Positions 1 to 4,206 of a DNA stretch of 7,079 nucleotides are shown here, in pieces. The stretch is taken from positions 1 to 7,079 of the forward strand of contig CALBSK010000092.1 of assembly GCA_937967795.1 (NCBI GenBank), in the 5' to 3' direction. How positions within the stretch are numbered: the stretch's first letter is position 1; each line of letters opens with the position of its first letter. Made by a program: the position numbers and the translations under genes. The DNA comes from an uncultured Alphaproteobacteria bacterium. Lineage in GTDB: Bacteria > Pseudomonadota > Alphaproteobacteria > UBA9655. Under the pieces are notes generated by a model. That model did not search any database, was not told the origin of the DNA, and saw only the letters and a program-made list of their open reading frames with translations.

Positions 1-6
1 ATACAT

Positions 7-30
7 TAAAACGCCATTAAGGGCGTTTTA
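7..30. terminator. Perfect hairpin, terminator-like
   Basis: A perfect 9-bp stem (TAAAACGCC at 7-15, GGCGTTTTA at 22-30) encloses a six-base loop. The right arm carries a TTTT run inside the stem, but no separate T-tract follows. It could end transcription arriving from left of the window in either direction. No gene ending at its left edge can be seen, so the role is inferred from shape alone. Confidence 0.45.
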
Positions 31-72
31 TGGGCTCTATTTGCATTCTGCAGTTAAGACCTAATTTTTTTT

Positions 73-237
73 ATGTACGAGATTTTACTGATAGCTCATG
101 AAGCGGCTTATAAGCATGCTAATGATTGTTTTGTCCGTAATCTACCCACCAAAAATAGGTCGTTAAGTGCACTTTTAGAGATTTTGCAATTTCTAGAGGA
201 ACGGCACGCTCACTTTGTTCTCAGGTTATGGAACTGA
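73..237 (+). CDS. Hypothetical 54-aa protein, doubtful
   Basis: This open frame begins MYEILLIAHEAAYKHAND and ends FVLRLWN, 54 residues with a helix-compatible middle (SLSALLEILQFLEERHAH). No Shine-Dalgarno is visible: the 10 bases before ATG are nearly all T. An in-frame stop lies at 55-57, so it cannot extend further left. The stop codon falls inside a small hairpin (CTCAG at 220-224, CTGAG at 234-238). I recognise no family, and module B has no counterpart. The composition looks protein-like, but the missing ribosome site means it may be a gene remnant or chance. Nothing suggests a function. Confidence 0.28.
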   Translation: MYEILLIAHEAAYKHANDCFVRNLPTKNRSLSALLEILQFLEERHAHFVLRLWN

Positions 238-243
238 GTCTGA

Positions 244-317
244 GGAGGGTTTGAAAAAAATTCTCCGAAGCGCGCTTATACATTGCCTTTGGCAACGTAC
301 GCTTAGTCGCAAGCGAC
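244..317 (+). repeat. Three-hairpin dispersed repeat, copy 1
   Basis: Three hairpins are joined by conserved linkers. Hairpin 1 pairs 244-252 with 258-266 (two G-T wobbles). The linker CGCGCTTATA lies at 271-280. Hairpin 2 pairs 279-287 with 291-299 (one mismatch, loop TTT). CGCTTA follows at 300-305, then the palindrome GTCGCAAGCGAC at 306-317. Copies 2 (minus strand) and 3 keep the linkers but have different, still complementary, hairpin arms. It lies about 100 bases before the first gene of module A. TTATA in the linker could act as a -10 box, but this is unproven. Confidence 0.7.
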
Positions 318-352
318 GCCGACAACAAAATTGATGATTTTGCAGTTGCCTG

Positions 353-382
353 TTGAGTTTATGTACCGGCATGCTTCATAAA
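353..382 (+). promoter_or_regulatory. Weak candidate promoter before module A genes
   Basis: TTGAGT (353-358) and CATAAA (377-382) are separated by 18 bases, each matching four of six sigma-70 consensus positions. The site would give a leader of about 35 bases before the ATG at 421. Such matches are common by chance in AT-rich DNA. Confidence 0.2.
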
Positions 383-420
383 AGTAGACAATTTTAGAGG
401 AGAAAGAGGAGGCAATATAG

Positions 421-636
421 ATGAGAGCCGCGAACGAAAATCGCCAAATGAAGCCTGTAGGAAAAGAGAAAAAGCGCCATTTGGCGTTAGTGAAGGTATG
501 GGTACCGAGAGATAAGGTCATAGAGATAAGATCTATGGCTGTGAGTTTATTGAAAGAGAGTTTTTGTCAGGCGCGACCTCAAAAGAAAGCGCTTAAAAGT
601 ATACGAGCATTTATGAAGAGATACATTCAAAAATAG
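421..636 (+). CDS. Small basic protein, possible regulator (71 aa)
   Basis: This is a 71-aa, lysine/arginine-rich protein with an excellent ribosome site (AGGAGG at 407-412, eight bases before ATG). Residues 22-44 (LALVKVWVPRDKVIEIRSMAV onward) are clearly similar to the next large gene (LSLVQVWVPKDRIVEIKSIAI), so the two are paralogues. A basic N-terminal stretch, then a VxVWVP strand, then an amphipathic helix is reminiscent of MazE-like/DUF3018 antitoxins and ribbon-helix-helix proteins. That is resemblance only; no toxin partner is present. As first gene of a run leading to repA, it may regulate that operon, which is inference. Module B keeps only its C-terminal relic (5354-5413). Confidence 0.7.
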   Translation: MRAANENRQMKPVGKEKKRHLALVKVWVPRDKVIEIRSMAVSLLKESFCQARPQKKALKSIRAFMKRYIQK

Positions 637-647
637 CCGGAGGCGTT

Positions 648-782
648 ATGAAAGTGATTCGTCAGAATCAGGACATACGCAATATGCATTCCCAAAAAAT
701 GGGAATGCGCTTTTCAATCACTTTACTTTCTAGACCAACATCGTTAAGATGTGACAGTCACACAGGAGAGAAAAACCATTAA
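648..782 (+). CDS. 44-aa micro-ORF coupled to the next gene
   Basis: The frame begins MKVIRQNQDIRNM and ends CDSHTGEKNH. It has GGAGG at 639-643, four bases before ATG, and starts 11 bases after the preceding stop. Its stop overlaps the next start as TAATG (780-784), which would allow translational coupling. Module B has a homologous shorter frame sharing the QN-x-IRNM block. However, the region downstream of IRNM forms a hairpin (686-708) whose arms differ between modules but stay complementary, suggesting RNA structure matters more than protein. No family is recognised. It is either a coupling leader peptide or a translated RNA element. Confidence 0.4.
   Translation: MKVIRQNQDIRNMHSQKMGMRFSITLLSRPTSLRCDSHTGEKNH
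686..708 (+). promoter_or_regulatory. Perfect 8-bp hairpin inside the micro-ORF
   Basis: GCATTCCC (686-693) pairs perfectly with GGGAATGC (701-708) around a loop of AAAAAAT. It directly follows ACGCAATAT, which is conserved in module B at 5471-5479. There the hairpin arms are GTTGCCA (5482-5488) and TGGCAAC (5492-5498) instead. Conserved flank with changed but complementary arms indicates selection on structure. Confidence 0.55.
750..762. promoter_or_regulatory. Short inverted repeat, possible operator
   Basis: TGTGA-CAG-TCACA is a perfect 5-bp inverted repeat lying directly before the ribosome site (AGGAG, 764-768) of the 104-aa gene. It could be a protein-binding half-site pair or a small RNA hairpin limiting ribosome access. 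No equivalent is seen in module B, where the gene is missing. Confidence 0.25.
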
Positions 783-1096
783 TGGGATTTACAGACGCAG
801 AGCGGCAGAGAAAATATAGAGAAAAAATGAGGGCACTCGATCTTTCTCTCGTTCAAGTTTGGGTTCCAAAAGATAGGATTGTAGAAATAAAATCGATAGC
901 CATTCGGATGGTAGAAGAAGGAGATCAAGACAGGGAACCAAGTCAAAGGCAACTCTCTTTTGCTCAATTTTTATGTGATAAGAAAGGACTAAAAATCCCT
1001 ACTGACGTCCTCTCAAGTTCTAAGAAGCTATCTGAATGGCTGAATAAAAATAGGAAAAAAGAAGACAAGATAAAGAAAGAGGAAGGATTGTCATGA
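782..1096 (+). CDS. Basic protein with WVP block, possible regulator (104 aa)
   Basis: A 104-aa protein. Residues 6-18 form a basic helix (AERQRKYREKMRA). Residues 21-43 carry the VQVWVPKDRIVEIK block shared with the 71-aa paralogue upstream. The C-terminal half is lysine-rich (NRKKEDKIKKEEGLS). The basic helix followed by a V-Q-[VI]-W-V-P strand resembles MazE-like (DUF3018) antitoxins, so DNA binding is plausible but unproven. AGGAG at 764-768 is about 13 bases upstream, so coupling through the TAATG overlap with the micro-ORF may help initiation. Its stop overlaps a six-codon leader peptide as ATGA. Module B has lost this gene except for the bases around its last codons (GATTGTCATGA). Confidence 0.75.
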   Translation: MGFTDAERQRKYREKMRALDLSLVQVWVPKDRIVEIKSIAIRMVEEGDQDREPSQRQLSFAQFLCDKKGLKIPTDVLSSSKKLSEWLNKNRKKEDKIKKEEGLS

Positions 1097-1113
1097 ATCT
1101 GAAGATGAGATAA
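1093..1113 (+). CDS. Six-codon leader peptide (MNLKMR)
   Basis: The minicistron overlaps the preceding stop as ATGA (1093-1096) and has a strong purine-rich ribosome site (AGGAAGGA, about five bases before ATG). Module B keeps a minicistron of the same length, MNMMMR (5563-5583), in the same position, and both end ATGAGATAA. A hairpin starts eight bases after its stop. Leader peptides placed just before stem-loops are known to control rep translation in IncFII-type (tap) and IncI-type (repY) plasmids. A similar job here is inferred from layout only. Confidence 0.4.
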   Translation: MNLKMR

Positions 1114-1120
1114 GCTAAGC

Positions 1121-1153
1121 GCGACGCATAGGTGTTTCAGGCCTATACGTCGC
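1121..1153 (+). promoter_or_regulatory. Covarying leader hairpin before the 65-aa gene
   Basis: GCGACG (1121-1126) pairs with CGTCGC (1148-1153). After a C/A mismatch, ATAGG (1128-1132) pairs with CCTAT (1142-1146) around a nine-base loop starting TGTTT. In module B (5591-5625) two pairs are changed on both sides: G-C to A-T in the outer helix and T-A to C-G in the inner. Only one pair is lost. It ends 18 bases before the ribosome site of the 65-aa gene, a position suited to translational or antisense-RNA control. Confidence 0.6.
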
Positions 1154-1182
1154 TAACCACGATCAACACACAGGAGTCAATC

Positions 1183-1380
1183 ATGGCTGATCATGATATA
1201 CAAAAATCCAAACAACTATTAAAGCGTTTAGAAGAAGAAATGGATTTTCTGAGAAGTCTCACATCTCAGATAACCAATCTCACGTCTCAGGCAATTGTAA
1301 TTTCTTCTACTATAAAGGGAACTTGGAATTATATTGACCAAGTCCATAAGAGCTGGAAACGAGATACTGAGGAATCTTAG
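1183..1380 (+). CDS. Conserved 65-aa coiled-coil-like protein, module A
   Basis: Begins MADHDIQKSKQLLKRLEEE and ends SWKRDTEES. The first 30 residues have heptad-like spacing of L/I (helix, probably coiled coil). Residues 30-45 are rich in T, S, I and V, and W48-N-Y-I-D follows. There is no signal peptide or clear membrane segment. ATG at 1183 is chosen over an upstream GTG (1132) because AGGAG sits six bases before it, and because the upstream extension would cross a hairpin and is stopped in module B. The module B copy differs at four residues (D21E, T34S, R60L, T62I). It always lies just before repA, so a replication or copy-number accessory role is likely. I recognise no family. Confidence 0.85.
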   Translation: MADHDIQKSKQLLKRLEEEMDFLRSLTSQITNLTSQAIVISSTIKGTWNYIDQVHKSWKRDTEES

Positions 1381-1386
1381 GAGAAA

Positions 1387-1432
1387 GCCTCTCAGAGCAT
1401 TTGAAAAAGACTCTTCTTATGTTCTGAGAGGC
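1387..1432 (+). promoter_or_regulatory. Long hairpin between the 65-aa gene and repA
   Basis: GCCTCTCAGAGCAT (1387-1400) pairs with ATGTTCTGAGAGGC (1419-1432): 14 pairs, one a G-T wobble, with an 18-base loop. Module B has the same outer arms and an equivalent inner GCATA/TATGT helix. There is no T-run after it, so it looks like an RNA control or processing element upstream of repA rather than a terminator. Confidence 0.6.
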
Positions 1433-1461
1433 GCATTAAAATATAGAAAAAAGCAGGGTTT

Positions 1462-2470
1462 ATGAGAAAATTTCTTAGTGCGCTCTTTAAAAAAATATCA
1501 GAAATGCTTGAAAAAACTTCTCCTCAAACAACACCTGTAGAAGAAGGGAGTAATGAGATTATTAATGAGTCTCCTTCTCTTAAAATCAATAAAACACAAG
1601 AAAAAACCTCAAAAAAAGAAAAAAAGACAGTTATTCCTTACGTAGCAAACCCAGCAAGGGATCTTATGGAAATAATGGAGGTTCCGTTTCTTGCTCTTTC
1701 CAAAAACAGGAAATCCTCCATTTTATACGAAAGCTCAGATGGAACTCGTAAAGTCAAAGTAACCAGACACACGGGCCATTTCCTTGCTAGCATCTACGAC
1801 TGGGATATTATTCTATTTGTTGCCAGTAAAATGCAGAGGATTCTTAATGAAATGAGCGACATTCCTCCTCGAAGCATGATTGTTCCCAGACATGAGCTTT
1901 TAAAAGCCATCCATAGACGTCAATGGTAAGAAAACAGACTTAGATTTAGAAAAAACCCTCTCTCGCTTACAGTTAACAGGTATAGAAACAACGATTCGTA
2001 ATGAAGATTATAAGTATAAAGCAGGATTTGGTTTCCTTGATAGTTGGAGATACACAGAACGCAAGGAGGTCAAAGAAATCGAAATTACCTTGTCACAATG
2101 GCTCTATGATGGCATTTGTGCAAAGGGGTCTCTTTTAAAAGTAGATCCTTCTTATTTTGACATAACCTCAGGATTAAAGAGGTTTCTTTATCGAACATCG
2201 CGTAAACATGCAGGAAACAATGAAAAGGGTTGGGAGTTTTCAATTGAGAAGCTTTATGAAAAGTCTGGGAGTGAAAGAGAATTTAAAAAGTTCAAAAGTG
2301 ACCTAAAATCTGCAGTTCTGGACAATGATATTCCTGATTATTCCATGCAGTGGACAGAAAAAAATGGAAAAACGCTTGTCGTTTTTAAAAGATCAAAAAG
2401 TCATGAGATAGACAGACTTGTAGAAGAATTTGAGAAAAAACAAGAAAAATTATTAAATTCAATATATTAA
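1462..2470 (+). pseudogene. repA: Plasmid replication initiator RepA, frameshifted
   Basis: An RPA-family initiator in two frames. The first (1462-1929, 155 aa) has a lysine-rich linker, then FLALSKNRK, YESSDGTRKVKV, SIYDWDIILF and MIVPRHELLKAIH. The second, open from 1904 in the +1 frame to the stop at 2470, continues VNGKK...TTIRNEDYKYKAGFGFLDSW, then WLYDGIC, DPSYFDITSGLKRFLYR, RKHAGNN and EKSGSEREFKKF. Against the intact module B gene, four bases (1915-1918) replace nine between the His and Val-Asn codons, a net loss of five. No usual +1 recoding signal is visible, so a disabling mutation or a sequencing error is likeliest. A separate second half could start at ATG 2090 but lacks the first winged-helix region. 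The ribosome site is poor (AGGG, three bases before ATG). Confidence 0.85.
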
Positions 2471-2494
2471 AAGAGTCTAAGGAGTAGGATGACC

Positions 2495-2595
2495 GTTAGG
2501 GGGGACATCACGGACCGTTGGGGTGTGTGGATATTTTTTGTATGAAAAAAAGTTGGGGGGGACATCACGGACCGTTGGGGGGGACATCACGGACC
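2495..2595 (+). repeat. Iterons of module A, 3 x 22 bp (type 1)
   Basis: Three direct repeats lie at 2495-2516, 2552-2573 and 2574-2595, the last two exactly tandem. The unit is GTT plus GGGGGGGACATCACGGACC; the first copy has A for the first G. Part-copies flank the first (GACC before, GTTGGGG after). The 22-bp period is two helical turns, as usual for Rep-binding iterons. Seven-G runs stand out in this AT-rich DNA. Confidence 0.85.
2526..2534 (-). promoter_or_regulatory. Near-consensus DnaA box
   Basis: TGTGGATAT reads ATATCCACA on the minus strand, eight of nine matches to the DnaA box TTATNCACA. It sits between the first and second iterons. Module B has a DnaA box in the equivalent place between iteron blocks. 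Confidence 0.5.
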
Positions 2596-2638
2596 AAAAC
2601 ACCACTCAACGCCGCAGAAATACAAGAGATTTTTCTCC

Positions 2639-2678
2639 TTAAACTTATTTAAAACTATTTAAAACTTCTTAAAACCGG
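2639..2678. repeat. Four 10-bp AT-rich direct repeats, unwinding-element candidate
   Basis: The units TTAAACTTAT, TTAAAACTAT, TTAAAACTTC and TTAAAACCGG follow each other with exact 10-bp spacing, so the A-runs fall on the same helix face. Beside iterons this is typical of an AT-rich unwinding region with intrinsic bending. Confidence 0.6.
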
Positions 2679-2685
2679 ATTTTCC

Positions 2686-2694
2686 TGTGGGTAA
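2686..2694 (-). promoter_or_regulatory. Second near-consensus DnaA box
   Basis: TGTGGGTAA reads TTACCCACA on the minus strand, one mismatch from TTATNCACA. It lies eight bases past the 10-bp repeats. Confidence 0.4.
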
Positions 2695-2825
2695 TTTTTA
2701 GAAAAACGAAAATTTTTAAGCGTACTTTTTACCCTTAACTCGCTCCGCTCGTAAGTTGATAAATTTTACTCTCTAGGTCGCTCCGTTCACAAATTAAAAA
2801 ATTTCTGTAATTCCTCTCTCGCTAT

Positions 2826-2896
2826 GCCTGTCAAGAGCGCTACGCTAAAGCTACGCGTCCCCTCCAGGGATGGCCTTCGGCCACTCATTGACAGGC
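2826..2896. repeat. Branched palindromic element
   Basis: GCCTGTCAA (2826-2834) pairs perfectly with TTGACAGGC (2888-2896). Inside lie the hairpin TGGCC-TTC-GGCCA (2871-2883) and the direct repeat GCTACGC. GC-rich content against AT-rich surroundings suggests a mobile or genome-wide intergenic repeat, but only one copy is in the window. Confidence 0.5.
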
Positions 2897-2922
2897 GCGA
2901 GAATCGGAATTTCTTGCTTACC

Positions 2923-2957
2923 AAGACGCAATGGCGAGAAGAACGCCATTGCGTCTT
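2923..2957. repeat. Perfect 14-bp hairpin
   Basis: AAGACGCAATGGCG (2923-2936) pairs without mismatch with CGCCATTGCGTCTT (2944-2957) around the loop AGAAGAA. It could be a bidirectional terminator (no T-run), a protein-binding palindrome, or a remnant of an inserted palindromic repeat. Confidence 0.55.
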
Positions 2958-2988
2958 CTCCTGAATGAAAAAAAGAAAAATGGTCTGC

Positions 2989-3052
2989 GTCGCTTGCGAC
3001 TAAGCGCTGTTGCATTTCGCAACATATAAGCGCGCATGGGTAAATTCCCATG
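2989..3052 (-). repeat. Three-hairpin dispersed repeat, copy 2 (inverted)
   Basis: On the minus strand the order is CATGGG/CCCATG hairpin (3035-3052), GCGCGCTTATA linker (3025-3035), TGTTGC/GCAACA hairpin (3008-3013 with 3019-3024), GCGCTTA, and GTCGCAAGCGAC (2989-3000). Linkers and last palindrome match copy 1 exactly; the first two hairpins have new but complementary arms. With copy 1 in the opposite direction, it flanks module A as an inverted pair. Confidence 0.7.
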
Positions 3053-3200
3053 ACGGTTCTCTATGAATTTCAAAAAAGGTCCCTTGCCTAAAATTTTTGG
3101 GTTTGCTATCGTTTTTTCATAAGTAGCAGGAGGGGGCTACTAACGCAGGTCTTGTGTTATGAGCCAAGGGAGGCTAAAGGTTCTTACCACCCTCATGATT

Positions 3201-3225
3201 TTGACAATTTTGTTAAAACTTTAAC
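3201..3225 (+). promoter_or_regulatory. TTGACA -35 element and palindrome before hicB
   Basis: A perfect TTGACA lies at 3201-3206, but the -10 region is poor (ACCTAA at 3224-3229 with a 17-base spacer). GTTAAA-AC-TTTAAC (3212-3225) is a perfect inverted repeat inside the promoter. HicB antitoxins are known to bind palindromes in their own promoter, so this may be the operator. The -35 match is strong; the rest is inference. Confidence 0.35.
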
Positions 3226-3234
3226 CTAAAAGCC

Positions 3235-3447
3235 ATGATCAAACACAAAGGTTATACCGGTTCTTTTACCTTCGATGAAAAGACAAATCTCTTCCAAGGA
3301 AAGGTTTCCAACGTTCAATACCCCATCACTTTTCAAGGAAAATCCATAAAAGAAATGAAACAATCCTTTCGGGATTCCATTGATGAGTACCTTGAATGGT
3401 GCAAAAAATACGGCAAAATTCCTGAGAAACCTTTACCAATCGAATAA
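3235..3447 (+). CDS. hicB: HicB-family antitoxin, C-terminally truncated (70 aa)
   Basis: Residues 4-66 match the HicB N-terminal fold: YTGSFTFDEKTNLFQGKV, ITFQGKSIKEMKQSF, DSIDEYLEWCKKYGK and PEKP. Family members are usually about 110 aa: after PEKP comes a ribbon-helix-helix or helix-turn-helix DNA-binding part. Here the frame stops three residues later (LPIE-stop), exactly where group II intron sequence begins, so the DNA-binding domain seems lost. No HicA toxin precedes it and no Shine-Dalgarno is visible. It is probably a relic, though some HicB-like proteins are N-terminal-only, and the truncated form could still bind HicA encoded elsewhere. Confidence 0.75.
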   Translation: MIKHKGYTGSFTFDEKTNLFQGKVSNVQYPITFQGKSIKEMKQSFRDSIDEYLEWCKKYGKIPEKPLPIE

Positions 3448-4203
3448 ATATGCTTAGAGAGGTGGCTAAAAGCCCCCATGCAACTCCCGGATGGAAGCTT
3501 GGTTGAAAGAACCCAAGGAACTCCACAAGGAGGGGTGATCAGTCCAATCTTGAGTAACCTATTTCTTCACTACGTATTTGATGCATGGATGACCAAACAT
3601 CAGCCTAGCACACCATGGTGTCGCTATGCGGATGATGGTCTAGTGCATTGTCGAACGGAACAAAAAGCACTGCATGTATATGCAGCGCTGAAGGAACGGT
3701 TCGAGGCGTGTAAACTTGAGCTTCATCCAACAAAAACGAAGATTGTCTATTGCAAAGATGGAAGCAGAAAAGGACAATATCCACAGACTCAGTTTGACTT
3801 TCTGGGATATACTTTTCGCCGACGGCTGGTAAAGAACAATAAGCGAAATAGTCTTTTCGTAAACTTCACGCCAGCAGTAAGCAAAGCAGCGCAGAAATCA
3901 ATGCGGGCAGAAACTCGTGAGCGAAAGTTACGCAATAGAGTAGATCTGGAGATAGAGGAAATATCAGCGTTATACAATCCTGTCCTAAGAGGATGGGTGC
4001 AATATTATGGCAGATATTATCCCTCAGCTCTTGATCCTGTTCTAGGGCACTTTAACAAAACTTTAGCTTCATGGGCCATGCGCAAGTACAAGAAACTTGA
4101 AGGCCACAAAACGCGAGCAGCTCTTTTTATACAAAGAATTGCAGAGAGGGAGCCTCAGCTGTTTGTTCACTGGAGAAAAGGTAAGGTATTGAGGTTTGCC
4201 TAA
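3448..4203 (+). pseudogene. ltrA: Group II intron reverse transcriptase/maturase fragment
   Basis: The fragment reads LERWLKAP before the first ATG (3478), so the gene was once longer. From ATG: RT block 4 (GTPQGGVISPILSNLFLHY, residues 14-32), the catalytic YADD (50-53), block 6 (ELHPTKTKIVYCKD, 81-94), block 7 (FDFLGYTF, 106-113) and the maturase X domain (LYNPVLRGWVQYYGRY, 165-180). The chain ends after HWRKGKVLRFA with no H-N-H endonuclease domain. Full-length relatives are over 400 aa; RT blocks 0-3, including the first catalytic aspartate, are missing, so polymerisation is not expected. The stop lies three bases before domain V, the normal place. It is in frame with hicB upstream, separated by only a TAA. 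Confidence 0.9.
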
Positions 4204-4206
4204 TGG

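Larger units (their letters stand above)
2491..2694 (+). other. Candidate replication origin of module A
   Basis: Directly after repA come three 22-bp iterons, a near-consensus DnaA box lying between iterons 1 and 2, four AT-rich 10-bp direct repeats, and a second near-consensus DnaA box. This is the standard order for an iteron-controlled theta origin: Rep-binding iterons, host DnaA sites and an unwinding region. Activity cannot be judged from sequence. The linked repA is broken, so it would need a Rep supplied in trans, perhaps from module B. Confidence 0.65.
2695..3200. other. Gene-free structured stretch between origin and hicB fragment
   Basis: I see no convincing gene here on either strand. 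It holds two near-identical 11-bp repeats (TCGCTCCG-C/T-TC at 2740-2750 and 2778-2788), a branched palindromic block (2826-2896), a 14-bp hairpin (2923-2957), an inverted copy of the three-hairpin repeat (2989-3052), and a GTAGC/GCTAC hairpin near 3122-3140 followed by AGCC/GGCT pairing. The last block vaguely suggests structured intron RNA, but I cannot prove it. Confidence 0.5.

Noticed and set aside
303..521. Minus-strand 72-codon frame, and similar minus-strand frames at 779-967, 3326-3526, 3789-3977, 4127-4345 and 5780-6043
   Set aside because: All are opposite-strand shadows of genes or repeats on the plus strand, without ribosome sites or family character.
1132..1182. Upstream GTG start extending the 65-aa protein by 17 residues
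   Set aside because: The extension reads through the leader hairpin, is interrupted in module B, and the ATG at 1183 has the ribosome site.
1899..1929. Programmed -1 frameshift in module A repA at TTTTAAAA
   Set aside because: The T-TTA-AAA heptamer fits a -1 slip in the gene's frame, but the second half lies in the +1 frame, so slipping there would not reach it.
2489..2545. 18-codon frame over the first module A iteron with AAGGAG before ATG
   Set aside because: It is translated iteron DNA with no counterpart in module B, where the same bases are read in another frame.
2851..3051. Minus-strand 66-codon open frame ending NEWPKAIPGGDA
   Set aside because: It runs through the 14-bp hairpin, part of the branched palindrome and copy 2 of the hairpin repeat; the reading frame is a by-product of these elements and has no ribosome site.
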